Program-made: the position numbers and the translations under genes
From: Pseudoalteromonas sp. NC201
GTDB lineage: Bacteria > Pseudomonadota > Gammaproteobacteria > Enterobacterales > Alteromonadaceae
Length of the DNA stretch: 64,000 nucleotides
Assembly: GCF_002850255.1 (NCBI RefSeq)
Contig: NZ_CP022522.1
Span: 2,541,125 to 2,605,124 of the forward strand
Reading direction: 5' to 3'
Shown: positions 17,192 through 26,121 of the stretch, piece by piece
Position numbering within the stretch: position 1 is the first letter of the stretch
How the letters are laid out: each line of letters opens with the position of its first letter
The notes under the pieces: model-generated
What the model was told of the DNA's origin: nothing
Seen by the model: the letters and a program-made list of their open reading frames with translations, nothing else
The model's database searches: none

Positions 17192-18574
17192 ATGACGATG
17201 ACACACAACCAATGGCAAGCATTACCCCAATTGCTCACTGAGTTTTCTAAACTTACCGAGGCGTTTATACAGTCTAGCAATAGCCGCCCAGTCGCAGGTC
17301 GAGATATTGCTCCGCCCGACCTAACACTCACAGAGTCTGGAATTGCATTTGAATCACTGATAGAGATTTTTAGTAAACAAGTAGTGCCAAACTTAAGCAC
17401 CAGTATTGGACCTAGGTATTGGGGATTTGTCACTGGCGGCGCAACGCCTGTTGCCACCTTTGCCGATTGGCTAGTGTCAACCTATGACCAAAATGTCTCA
17501 AAAGGCGATGGCTCCATTGCGACCAGTATAGAGCGGCAGGCCATTCGCTGGCTAACCGAATTATTCGACCTACCAGCAAGCTTTGATGGTCTTTTTACTA
17601 CAGGGGCGACAGCGGCAAATTACTTAGGTGCGGTCGTAGCTCGCCAGTTTGCAGGACATCAACAAGGGATCAATGTGGCAGAAGATGGAGCCTTCGGTTT
17701 GGAAGTTGAGGTTTTTTGCGCGACGCCCCACGCGAGTATGATTAAGGCGCTTGGTCTTGCAGGCCTTGGCCGCAACCAAATCACTAGAATCGCAACGCAA
17801 GTAGGCAATGAGGCTACGGATATTGCAGCGCTTGAGTCAGCGCTTACAACAAGTAACGCCAAAGGAAAAGTTGTCATCGCCAGTGCCGCCACGGTTACTG
17901 GCACTAATTTTGATGATTTAATTCAGATCCGCCATTTATGCGATAAACACCAAGCTTGGCTGCATGTTGATGCTGCATTTGGCATTTTCGAGCGTCTGAT
18001 TTCTGGCTCAGAAGGTCGCACTAATGGGCTAGAGTTAGCCGATAGTATCACCTTGGATGCACACAAGTGGCTCAATGTACCATACGACTGCGGTATTTTT
18101 CTCACTCGTCATTTGCACTATTTGGTTGAAAGCTGTGATGTTCCAGCTCCTTACTTAGTCACATCAAAAGCCGAACCCGACTTTTTTTCGATGGGTGTAG
18201 AAAACTCTCGTCGATTTAGGGCGCTACCCGTTTGGATGTCATTACTTGCGTATGGTAAAGACGGGATCCGTCAATGGGTAAGCAAAAATATTGCGCAAAC
18301 TAAACAACTTGCAGACTGGTTTACTGATTCTCCAGACTATGATTTAGTCTACTACGGAGAGCTCAACGTAGTGCTTTTCAAGCCAAGTGGCAAAGATGAC
18401 GCAGCAACAACCGCCCTTCTTCATGCCATTAATGCGGACGGCCGTATATTTGTCAGCCCAGGGAGTTGGCAAGGACAGAAGGTGATCCGTGCTGCGCTCA
18501 GTAATTGGCAAACGGAGCAAATTGATTTAGACATAGCAAAAAGCGCATTAACCGAATTAGCTAAGGCGCTTTAA
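17192..18574 (+). CDS. PLP-dependent group II decarboxylase (aromatic amino acid decarboxylase-like)
   Basis: A 460-residue fold-type I enzyme of the pyridoxal-dependent decarboxylase family (glutamate/aromatic-L-amino-acid/Dap decarboxylases). Visible are GFVTGGATP, FTTGATAANY, the HVDAAFG aspartate that contacts the PLP nitrogen, and the PLP lysine K292 in LDAHKWLN. It is cytosolic. The substrate could be aromatic amino acids, glutamate or diaminobutyrate; sequence alone does not decide. It is divergently transcribed from mocR, which probably controls it. Confidence 0.88.
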   Translation: MTMTHNQWQALPQLLTEFSKLTEAFIQSSNSRPVAGRDIAPPDLTLTESGIAFESLIEIFSKQVVPNLSTSIGPRYWGFVTGGATPVATFADWLVSTYDQNVSKGDGSIATSIERQAIRWLTELFDLPASFDGLFTTGATAANYLGAVVARQFAGHQQGINVAEDGAFGLEVEVFCATPHASMIKALGLAGLGRNQITRIATQVGNEATDIAALESALTTSNAKGKVVIASAATVTGTNFDDLIQIRHLCDKHQAWLHVDAAFGIFERLISGSEGRTNGLELADSITLDAHKWLNVPYDCGIFLTRHLHYLVESCDVPAPYLVTSKAEPDFFSMGVENSRRFRALPVWMSLLAYGKDGIRQWVSKNIAQTKQLADWFTDSPDYDLVYYGELNVVLFKPSGKDDAATTALLHAINADGRIFVSPGSWQGQKVIRAALSNWQTEQIDLDIAKSALTELAKAL

Positions 18575-18591
18575 GATTATAATATTTGCAG

Positions 18592-19434
18592 TTAGCTAAC
18601 GCTGTGGTTAGGAGTAATACTTTGCGCCAATTTGCGACTGTATTCCTCAAAATCGATATTGCTTTGCTCACCAAGTCCAGCCACCGCATGAGAAATAAAC
18701 TGCGGTGGTACAAATAGATAAGTACGTTTTTTAAATTTCCAATGACGCACGATGTGCTTGGGCTGATGCTTGTCTTCATCTAACCCAGCCAACGAAAATA
18801 AATCTTGCCAGTCACTCTCGGTATCGCCTGTCGACTGGGCAACGCTTTGTGGTTCAATACTGAGCAAAATTGCCGACGTTTGTGGCACACCCATCAACAG
18901 CTCACCAATAAAAAAGATGCTACCACTGCGGCACAACTGCTGCTGCGCTTCCGTCATCTCAGATTGCTCTGCCATCTTCGCCCTTTGATATTGCATACCA
19001 TTAAACATAGACTTGGCAAAAGGCAGCTGCTTTTCAGAAAACTCTCGATTTAAGACATGCTGAAACAGCGCTTTGCCGAGCGTATTACCTACGCCATCGT
19101 GACTAAAAGTGCCTTCTTCCACATTGGTTTCAATGAAAAGCCCTGACTCTACCAAAATATTTTTCACAGCTTGGTAGTTAAATATTGAAAACGGCTTACC
19201 CGTCACCGGATTTGTTGTCGACGTCACCGCTTTTGTCATCGCAGCAAAAAACACACTAATATCAACGAATGCACTTTTTAAGTCAGTGTCAAAACTCTGA
19301 ATGCTATCCGCCGTTGCACACAACATGATATTACCCGTTTCATTAAACACATAATGTTTAGTAATTGGGGTATATATTGGCTTTGATTGCAGTTTTGACG
19401 GTTTATCTTGCTTGCTAAACCAAGTTGAGAACAT
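18592..19434 (-). CDS. Unknown protein, paralogue of the upstream gene
   Basis: I do not recognise this 280-residue protein. It has no signal peptide or TM helix. It shares a clear colinear pattern with its upstream neighbour: HYVFNETGNI against FVVNATGNL, DISVFFAAMTKAV against EVSVFFAALTKAM, a YQAVKNILVESGLF segment against YDALNKLVSSSGLF, and RTYLFVPPQFISHA against SVYLFVPPAFVKQA. The two are therefore a tandem duplication, separated by 15 bp and probably cotranscribed. The central parts differ. Function unknown. Confidence 0.75.
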   Translation of the reverse strand: MFSTWFSKQDKPSKLQSKPIYTPITKHYVFNETGNIMLCATADSIQSFDTDLKSAFVDISVFFAAMTKAVTSTTNPVTGKPFSIFNYQAVKNILVESGLFIETNVEEGTFSHDGVGNTLGKALFQHVLNREFSEKQLPFAKSMFNGMQYQRAKMAEQSEMTEAQQQLCRSGSIFFIGELLMGVPQTSAILLSIEPQSVAQSTGDTESDWQDLFSLAGLDEDKHQPKHIVRHWKFKKRTYLFVPPQFISHAVAGLGEQSNIDFEEYSRKLAQSITPNHSVS

Positions 19435-19449
19435 TGTTTACTCCCAACA

Positions 19450-20271
19450 TTAACTGTCCTTTTTAGTCGTTTTACTGGCTGCTGTGGTTTGCGGCGGTGC
19501 GGCTATGACACTTCGCATTGATTCAATCAGGTTATTAAACTCTGGATCTGACATCGCCTCATTGAGCGATGCCGCTTGCTTAACAAAAGCAGGAGGAACG
19601 AATAAATAAACAGACTTACAAAGTGTAAGTTGTATCTCCGTATGGCCCCCTTTTAAACAAGGGCCTGCTTGCCACACCGATTTGACATCATTGGCATCCG
19701 CTGAGATAACAATTGGCGCAATAGAAATAGCACCGAGTAAATATTCGCAAACAAAAATGATGGTGCCGACCTTTTTGTCTTGACTGTCGGAACTCGCACT
19801 AATACTTACCGAGGCTTGCCCCATACCAGCGATCATATCCATCAATGATTTACCTATGGAGGCTAAATTACCACTGAGCCCTAGTAAAGTTTGAATCAAC
19901 TGGCTCGATAGTGTGACCCCTGTCTGTTTACTCTCAAACTGAATATTACTCTCTGTCACTTTGACAAAAAGACCTGAACTTGAGACTAATTTATTGAGCG
20001 CGTCATAGTCATATAAACTCGTGCCTGACTCTGCCATCGCCTTGGTTAAAGCAGCAAAAAATACACTCACTTCACCAAACGCATTTTCAGCTTCTTGCGG
20101 CAATACACTTCCACCTGCGGTACTGTTTAGCGTACTTGCGATAAATAAGTTGCCGGTGGCATTCACTACAAATTGTTTAGTCGCTGGCACTTCATTGCTG
20201 TTTGTCGTCGTTAAATTAGCGGCTCTGGTTTGTGCATTACTCACAACAGTGCCGGGTTGAGGTGTTGACAT
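19450..20271 (-). CDS. Unknown protein, first of a paralogous pair
   Basis: A 273-residue protein of unknown function. The N-terminal 35 residues are Thr/Asn/Gln-rich and low in complexity and the C-terminus is Thr/Lys-rich, while the middle shows the motifs shared with the downstream paralogue (ATGNLFIAS, VSVFFAALTKAM, YLFVPPAF). A helical, Gly/Ser-rich central stretch (about 130-180) precedes IIFVCEYLLGAISIAP, which could be amphipathic or membrane-interacting. No Sec signal is seen. Export by another system cannot be excluded. Confidence 0.75.
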   Translation of the reverse strand: MSTPQPGTVVSNAQTRAANLTTTNSNEVPATKQFVVNATGNLFIASTLNSTAGGSVLPQEAENAFGEVSVFFAALTKAMAESGTSLYDYDALNKLVSSSGLFVKVTESNIQFESKQTGVTLSSQLIQTLLGLSGNLASIGKSLMDMIAGMGQASVSISASSDSQDKKVGTIIFVCEYLLGAISIAPIVISADANDVKSVWQAGPCLKGGHTEIQLTLCKSVYLFVPPAFVKQAASLNEAMSDPEFNNLIESMRSVIAAPPQTTAASKTTKKDS

Positions 20272-20397
20272 ACTCGTTCCTTAGATCTTGGTCTAGCAGA
20301 TATTCTTCTTATGTCGATTTAGTGTAGTCGCATTTTCAATTACTTAAAATTTACTTTTGTGATTTTTTACAACCCAACCTATGTCGTAAAAACAGCA

Positions 20398-20778
20398 CTA
20401 AAATAAACTGGTGGGCGTACCCTGATGATGTAACAACTGCCACTTATCATTTTGCTCGACCCATAAAGATGACCGATAAGCATGCTCTGAAAGCGTGCCA
20501 TCAGTGTTCCGCCATGCGGAGCGATAAGTAAGAAGCAAAGCGTCACTATTCATATAAGCACAGTGAAACTGCTCTGCTACTACCTCCCCATCTGGCCATT
20601 CTTCTTCATTCATTAAGCATAGGATCTGGCCTAAGTTATATTGGCTTCCAGAGCGTCCAACCTCAATAAATTGAGGGTGAAGGAGTTCGCGACACAGCGC
20701 CATATTATGCCTATTTTCTTTGCGGTGAAGCGCACACTCCTTCGCGATCACTTGCTTAATAATTGACGTTGAACACAT
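20398..20778 (-). CDS. DUF4440 / NTF2-like protein
   Basis: A 126-residue protein with the SnoaL/NTF2-like pattern of DUF4440: an N-terminal helix, LHPQFIEVGRSGSQY, a central EEWPDGEV loop, and the terminal strands YRSSLWVEQNDKWQLLHHQGTP. Such small cone-shaped domains bind or turn over diverse small molecules. It is the last gene of a minus-strand run from HIT to DUF4440 with gaps of no more than 15 bp. Confidence 0.8.
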   Translation of the reverse strand: MCSTSIIKQVIAKECALHRKENRHNMALCRELLHPQFIEVGRSGSQYNLGQILCLMNEEEWPDGEVVAEQFHCAYMNSDALLLTYRSAWRNTDGTLSEHAYRSSLWVEQNDKWQLLHHQGTPTSLF

Positions 20779-20787
20779 CAGAGCAGG

Positions 20788-21195
20788 CTAAGGCTGTTTA
20801 TCAAATACGATGACGCCCTCTGGGATGGTATACCAGCCTTGCTTTTCACTAACCCATGCATGGGCCGTCGGTTGAATAAGGCGAGTATCGTCCAAATTAC
20901 TTGGTTTGAGTTTAATTGAATTCGGCTCTGCTGGATTAAAGTGGTAAATGCGATTGCCGCAAGTTGGGCAAAACTTAGCTCCGCTAACGTTACCGCTGTC
21001 AGCAGGGCGTCGCCATTCCTTCATCGGACCCGAAAATTCAATATCGTCTTTATCAACAATGGCTGTAATGCTAAATGCGCTGGTTGACAGTTTTTGGCAA
21101 GCCTTACAATGACAGGCGACCACCATTTTAGGTGCTGCTTTTAACGTGTAGCTTACTTCACCACATTGGCACGAGCCGTTAATTGGAAATGTCAT
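20788..21195 (-). CDS. GFA family (glutathione-dependent formaldehyde-activating-like) protein
   Basis: A 135-residue zinc protein. Cysteine pairs are arranged as in Gfa/CENP-V domains: GSCQCGEV, CHCKACQK and FCPTCGNRIY. The founding enzyme condenses formaldehyde with glutathione, but most bacterial members have no demonstrated activity. It sits in a compact minus-strand gene run. A second, distinct GFA gene is present at 43515-43889. Confidence 0.88.
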   Translation of the reverse strand: MTFPINGSCQCGEVSYTLKAAPKMVVACHCKACQKLSTSAFSITAIVDKDDIEFSGPMKEWRRPADSGNVSGAKFCPTCGNRIYHFNPAEPNSIKLKPSNLDDTRLIQPTAHAWVSEKQGWYTIPEGVIVFDKQP

Positions 21196-21208
21196 AAAAT
21201 ATCCTTGC

Positions 21209-21661
21209 TTAAGTTCGGTCTAACTTCATTGGAACAAATCTAATACCGTTTTTCTGTGCTTCTTGCCCTGTCGCCTGAAAACCTAGCGCAAGATAAAACG
21301 ATGCTGCATTAAGCGATGAACATAGCGAGATTTGAGCTGCGGATGTACTCGCTAACACAGTATCTAATAACTGCCGGCCAACCCCTTTACCTTGAGCTGA
21401 CTTAGCAACAAATAAATGGGTGAGGTAGTTACCGTCTCTTAATAAAGCAAACCCGATCAGCTCACCGTTTATCAACGCCTTGGCACCGACAAAGTTGGCG
21501 TTGCACATGACTTGAGTTACTTCAGGTATTATTTCGTTTAGATAAGTGTCTTTGCCAAGCTGCGAAAAATTCGGTAAGACGTCAGCCTCTGAGACTTCAC
21601 GCATTAACCTTTCGATGGCATCCGCATCCTCGCCCTGAATCGCATTGATGTTAATCTTCAC
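21209..21661 (-). CDS. GNAT family N-acetyltransferase
   Basis: A 150-residue protein with the GNAT core: LTHLFVAKSAQGKGVGRQLL (acetyl-CoA pyrophosphate-binding motif QGKGVG) followed by a SLNAASFYLALGFQATG strand and helix near the end. The acceptor substrate is not predictable. It is separated from the following GFA gene by only 13 bp. Confidence 0.88.
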   Translation of the reverse strand: MKININAIQGEDADAIERLMREVSEADVLPNFSQLGKDTYLNEIIPEVTQVMCNANFVGAKALINGELIGFALLRDGNYLTHLFVAKSAQGKGVGRQLLDTVLASTSAAQISLCSSLNAASFYLALGFQATGQEAQKNGIRFVPMKLDRT

Positions 21662-21676
21662 TTATGACCTTTTGAT

Positions 21677-21964
21677 TTATTGCGTGCTTACATTTCTGGC
21701 AAACATTATCCCAAAAAAGCAATGCATTGCCGCTAGGCTAAATATTAACTTACTTAAACTGGCATCGAAAAACCAAATGCCAATAGCAAATACGGGATGC
21801 ATAGCAACCATTACCCACCAGCACACTCGGCCAATGTTGTAGAGTGGGTAGCCATGTTTGTTTTGGAAATTTAATAACCCAAACGCCCAAGGCAACAAAG
21901 TCCAGACGAGTGACATACAAAGTAATAGCGTTACAACAACCTTAATTAATACTTCCCCGAGCAT
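21677..21964 (-). CDS. Small membrane protein of unknown function
   Basis: 95 residues with three hydrophobic segments (residues about 5-30, 45-65 and 70-90). I do not recognise the family. Its start lies immediately after the HIT gene stop (21965) and its stop 15 bp before the GNAT start, so it is part of the same transcript. This placement supports it being real. Confidence 0.65.
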   Translation of the reverse strand: MLGEVLIKVVVTLLLCMSLVWTLLPWAFGLLNFQNKHGYPLYNIGRVCWWVMVAMHPVFAIGIWFFDASLSKLIFSLAAMHCFFGIMFARNVSTQ

Positions 21965-22354
21965 CTATAACCCCTCAAGTGAGGTACGCAAAACCTCTTG
22001 AGGTTTAATATTGAGCCCATCGCGTCCAAACGCAAAACTATCTCGCTTATAGCGGGGGAAAATATGCAGGTGATAGTGGCTCAATTCGTTAAAATGCCCG
22101 TTGTTTTGCACCAGCGTAATCCCATCTGGGGAAAATTTACGCTCAATTCGCACATAAAGGTCACGCGCAACGCGGTGGATTTCAGCCAGTATGGATTCAG
22201 GGACCTGAAGAAGCGTTTCATAAGGGGATTTGGGGCAAATTAAGATATGGCCAAAGTTTATGGGGTCGTGATCGGCAAACGCAATCACCTGCTCTGATTC
22301 ATATACAATAACCGCTTCAATATCTCTAGCAACTATCTGTTCTACAATCGTCAT
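21965..22354 (-). CDS. HIT family protein (histidine-triad nucleotide hydrolase)
   Basis: A 129-residue protein with the histidine triad HYHLHIFPRY and the upstream PINFGHILICPKSPYETLL segment of the HIT fold. Family members hydrolyse or transfer nucleotides from dinucleoside polyphosphates or AMP conjugates. It is the first gene of the minus-strand run extending to 20398. Confidence 0.9.
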   Translation of the reverse strand: MTIVEQIVARDIEAVIVYESEQVIAFADHDPINFGHILICPKSPYETLLQVPESILAEIHRVARDLYVRIERKFSPDGITLVQNNGHFNELSHYHLHIFPRYKRDSFAFGRDGLNIKPQEVLRTSLEGL

Positions 22355-22530
22355 CAGCTACTTCTCCTTAACCTGATTACATAGAGTAATGTACCTGAGC
22401 GACTCTCTTCCTGCCAGTGATATATTCTATTTTCTCCTTTGTTAAGTGAATAATTTTCAAGCCCAAATTAACTCACAACCTATTTAAACCAGTTACATTA
22501 TTCAATGAATAACCCTACAAGGAATACAAC

Positions 22531-23604
22531 ATGTTAAAAACGTTGGTTACGGTGGCTTTATTAGCTTTTGGAAGTGTAGCCAGTGCCGCAAATCACGCAG
22601 CGACCCATCATGCGATTCATTATGAAGGACGCGTCAGTAAAAACTATGCCGATGGCAGTGTGAGTTTTAATTGGCCGGGTAGCCAGCTGCATACCAAGCT
22701 CACTGGTCGTGCCTTTCATATCGAGTTGATGGGCTATGGCGATCAATTCGATGTATTGATTGATGGCAAATTTACAAAAAAGCTAAAGACCAACGCCAAT
22801 GGTGTTGCGGAGACCTTCACGCTATTTGAAAGTACAAAGACAGAAACCGTCACAATTGAACTCGTTAAACGCTGGGAGCACTATGACCACAATACCCAGA
22901 TCCTAAGTGTTGATGTGGACGGAAAATTAGACTCAATCCAGCAGCCACAGCCCCATATCTTATTTATTGGCGATTCAATTAGCGCAGGCTTTGGCAGTGA
23001 GTCCACTCAAAGACAGTGTGAATGGAGTGAAATTCTTGATTTAAGTAACGCGCATAAAGCATTTCCGTATATGAGCGCGCAACAGCTGGGAGCCAGTTTT
23101 ACCCAAGTTTCATACTCAGGTTTAGGCTTAATTCGAAATTGGGGCGGCAATCAACCACATCATACGTTGCGTAGTTACTACGACAAAATGTCAGCAGTAT
23201 TTACCGACAACACTGACTTTGAAGACAAGTTTCCACAACTTATCGTCATTGAAGTAGGCACCAATGACTTTAGTACCGATCCAACCCCTGCAGAGCCTTG
23301 GCAAACTATTGATGAAGTCAAAACGCAGTGGGTAAAAACGATGGTCGTTTTCACCAAACAGCTGCGTGCAAGATATCCTGCAGTCCCCATTATTTATATG
23401 CCTCGTCCGGCATATCCATATAACTTTATTATTCCAGCAACTCACGATGCAATTGCAAAGCTTAATCAGCAAGATATCAGTAAACTATACAGTCATACAT
23501 TCGACTCACCATTAGAAGGCTGTGTGTGGCATCCAACCGCTTCAGAGCATCAAGACATTGCTGAGAAACTCGTTACCTTTATCAAGCAGCAAGCACTTCT
23601 CTGA
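22531..23604 (+). CDS. Secreted SGNH/GDSL carbohydrate esterase (CE2-like)
   Basis: A 357-residue secreted esterase. A signal peptide (ending VASA) is followed by a jelly-roll domain (about 28-135, VSFNWPGSQLHTKLTG then FHIELMGYGDQFDVLIDG), the N-terminal module of CE2 deacetylases. The SGNH hydrolase domain has block I ILFIGDSISAGFG, block III VIEVGTNDFS and the catalytic WHPTASEHQ near the C-terminus. CE2 enzymes remove acetyl groups from xylan or other polysaccharides. A signal for export fits a polysaccharide-degrading lifestyle, as does the GH16 protein at the far end of the window. Confidence 0.85.
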   Translation: MLKTLVTVALLAFGSVASAANHAATHHAIHYEGRVSKNYADGSVSFNWPGSQLHTKLTGRAFHIELMGYGDQFDVLIDGKFTKKLKTNANGVAETFTLFESTKTETVTIELVKRWEHYDHNTQILSVDVDGKLDSIQQPQPHILFIGDSISAGFGSESTQRQCEWSEILDLSNAHKAFPYMSAQQLGASFTQVSYSGLGLIRNWGGNQPHHTLRSYYDKMSAVFTDNTDFEDKFPQLIVIEVGTNDFSTDPTPAEPWQTIDEVKTQWVKTMVVFTKQLRARYPAVPIIYMPRPAYPYNFIIPATHDAIAKLNQQDISKLYSHTFDSPLEGCVWHPTASEHQDIAEKLVTFIKQQALL

Positions 23605-24006
23605 GCATATGTTCAGCGTTATTCAGTGAGATTAAGCTCGATGTACTGAATAACACGCAAACCATTTACAAACTTTCACATTGTTTTTTATACAAAAATT
23701 CACAACAAAAAATCAACTCACCCGCTTTAAAAACAAACTAATGAGAACGATTTTTATTTGTAAAAATAATACTTGTTGAGATTTATACTTTTTCAACACG
23801 TAAAGCCGGTACTTTGAACGACCCACATTAATTTCACTTTTCACAACAAAAATCACCAAGGATAACCTTTTGGCAATAACTCCCCTCTTTTCAAGCACGC
23901 AAAAACATGATTAAGATCGTTACGTTATAACATTTTTAAAAATAATCATTTGTATCAAATAAATGATGGTTCTTTTCACATTCGTTTTTGCAGTTGGAAT
24001 AACAAA
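23605..24006. promoter_or_regulatory. Promoter region of the metallophore operon with Fur-like and Zur-like sites
   Basis: 400 bp without a gene. A 10-bp inverted repeat GTTATTCAGT/ACTGAATAAC (23618-23627, 23645-23654) follows the esterase gene. AATGAGAACGATTTTTATT (23740-23758) matches the Fur 7-1-7 pattern at about 10 of 14 positions. At 23915-23937 the sequence around GTTACGTTATAACATTTTT has a right half nearly identical to the gammaproteobacterial Zur consensus TATAACATTTC and a partial left half (GTTA). A further AATAATCATT lies at 23941. These point to metal repression of the downstream operon; which metal is unclear. Confidence 0.5.
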
Positions 24007-26112
24007 ATGACAAGGTCACTCCTGACAGTTAGCGTGCTTAGTAGCTTATATTCTTCACTTAGTGTTGCCGAACAATCCATTGAAACAATTGATGTGCATG
24101 GCACTCGCGCGCCTCTTTACAGCACAAGAGACGTGAACGCTTCGGCGTTGGGGATGAAAGATCCACAGCTTCTTCCTATTTCCATTCAATCATTTTCTGA
24201 AGAACTGATCAGCAATCAAAGAGTAAAAACGCTAGGCGAAGTGCTTGCCAACGATGCTTCTGTTCAAAACACCTCAATTGGTACGGTTTTCGACTTTGTG
24301 AGTCTGCGTGGCTTTCAACTAGATTGGACTAACGGTCTAAGACGCGACGGTTTAGCGCTTGCCCCCTACCAAGATGTACCGCTAGAGAATATTCAGCGCA
24401 TTGATATCGTTAAAGGCCCGTCAAGTCTCGTATCAGGCTTTAACAACCCCGGCGGTACCATCAACTATGTGACAAAGCGCCCTACCATGGACGCCTTTTT
24501 GGATGTCACAACGGAAGTACGTAGCCGTGGAGGAAAGTATTTACACATCGACCTCGGTGGGCCAATTTCCGAAGAGCAAACGCTCGGCTATCGTATTAAT
24601 GCCGCAGCAGAGAAAAACGGTGACTTTACCGGTGGTGATGACTTAGAGCGCTATTTCTTTAGTGCAGCACTGGATTGGCAAGTCTCAGACCGCCTATTTA
24701 TCCGATTAGACGGCGATTACCAAGACAAAAGCACTGTATCACAGCCTTTGATAGGACTTGCCAGCGACCCCAATGATCCTGACCGTAAAATATTACCGCC
24801 CTATGTCGACACCAGTGATGTCTTGCTCGGACAACCTTGGGCAAAGTATCAAACCGAGTCATATAACCTTGCCGCACGTGCTGATTTTTGGTTGAACGAC
24901 ACCTGGCAATGGGTAAACCAAGCTGCGCTTTCTGGTAATGATAGATTTACCGTTTTTCCTGATATCTACTCGGTTGATACACAAGGTAATGTGCTGTCTG
25001 CCGCTATCCACATTACCCCAGACGAAACGTATGACACACTCTCCGCACATAGTTTTGTCAGCGGTCAACTTACCACCGCTGCAATTGAACATGAGCTAGT
25101 CGTCGGCGTTAGTATTCGTGATTATGAGTCAAAGGATGGGCGTTGGTTTGAGTTAACCAACCCCGTTGGCAATATTTTCAATCCAATTCATAGCAGTAAA
25201 CCGCAGTTCCCTGATTATCCAGAACCAACCAAAACTGAAGCCTCTGAAAGCGCGTTATTTATCACAGATACCTTGCACTTTAACGATGTATTTTATGCCA
25301 CCTTAGGGCTGCGTCATATTCAATACAAAAAAGAGCAAACTCTACCTGGCCAAACTAAAACCACGCTAGACGACCGAACTTTTAATACCCCCATCATAGG
25401 TCTTAACTACAACCCAAGCGATCAGCTCGCGTTTTATGCCAGTTACTCAGAAGGCGCGGGGGAAGGCGGCGTTGCAGTCATCGGCAGCGGTGCAATAAAC
25501 GAGGGCGAATCACTCGGCCCACAAGAAAGCGAACAAATTGAAGCTGGCATAAAATACCAAACGGACACCATGAACTACTCGATAGCCGTCTTCGAAATAG
25601 AAAAAATGTTGGAGTACCACAATCACATTACTAACTATTTCGTGCAAGACGGTGTCCAGTCACATAAAGGTATTGAGCTCAATGCTAGTGGTTCATTGGC
25701 TCACGGTCTTGCAACCGTAGCATCCATCACCTTGATGGACCCCAGCTTAGATAAGCTCGACGGCGAGCCCGCGCTTAATGGCAACACCCCAGCCAATGTG
25801 CCTGAATTTCAAGCAAATCTCTATGTCGACTATCAGCTGCCATTTTGGGAGGCGTTAAGCATCAATGCGGGTATTTTCCATGTTGATGAGCGCGAACAAA
25901 ACGTCAATAACACGCTAAAGCTACCAGCCTACACGCGCTTCGACTTGGGCGCTAAATACCACTTTACTGACATTAACACCACGCTACGACTCAAGGCCGA
26001 AAACCTGTTCGACAAAGAATATTGGCTATCTGGCGGTGCCAAAGGCATAGACTGGGGAGTCGCTCCCGGTCGTGGCCGCACCTTTATCGCCTCATTAAGC
26101 GTGAGCTTTTAA
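24007..26112 (+). CDS. TonB-dependent siderophore/metallophore receptor
   Basis: A 701-residue outer-membrane receptor from the ATG at 24007 (the longer frame from a TTG at 23950 is unlikely). A signal peptide ends near SVAEQ. The plug domain is recognisable by IETIDVHGTRAP (TonB-box region), LGEVLANDASV, IDIVKGPSSLVSG and GGTINYVTKRP. The 22-strand barrel ends with the aromatic C-terminus IASLSVSF and contains DLGAKYHFTD and LKAENLFDKEYW. It fits the siderophore-receptor subfamily. It is the first gene of a nine-gene operon with a 9-bp gap to the ABC ATPase, so it probably imports the metal complex of the operon's product. Confidence 0.93.
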   Translation: MTRSLLTVSVLSSLYSSLSVAEQSIETIDVHGTRAPLYSTRDVNASALGMKDPQLLPISIQSFSEELISNQRVKTLGEVLANDASVQNTSIGTVFDFVSLRGFQLDWTNGLRRDGLALAPYQDVPLENIQRIDIVKGPSSLVSGFNNPGGTINYVTKRPTMDAFLDVTTEVRSRGGKYLHIDLGGPISEEQTLGYRINAAAEKNGDFTGGDDLERYFFSAALDWQVSDRLFIRLDGDYQDKSTVSQPLIGLASDPNDPDRKILPPYVDTSDVLLGQPWAKYQTESYNLAARADFWLNDTWQWVNQAALSGNDRFTVFPDIYSVDTQGNVLSAAIHITPDETYDTLSAHSFVSGQLTTAAIEHELVVGVSIRDYESKDGRWFELTNPVGNIFNPIHSSKPQFPDYPEPTKTEASESALFITDTLHFNDVFYATLGLRHIQYKKEQTLPGQTKTTLDDRTFNTPIIGLNYNPSDQLAFYASYSEGAGEGGVAVIGSGAINEGESLGPQESEQIEAGIKYQTDTMNYSIAVFEIEKMLEYHNHITNYFVQDGVQSHKGIELNASGSLAHGLATVASITLMDPSLDKLDGEPALNGNTPANVPEFQANLYVDYQLPFWEALSINAGIFHVDEREQNVNNTLKLPAYTRFDLGAKYHFTDINTTLRLKAENLFDKEYWLSGGAKGIDWGVAPGRGRTFIASLSVSF

Positions 26113-26121
26113 GGATAATTC

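Noticed and set aside
18592-20271. Virulence factor Evf-like identity for the paralogue pair
   Set aside because: Size and lack of a signal peptide would fit, but I could not align any specific motif, so no family name is given.
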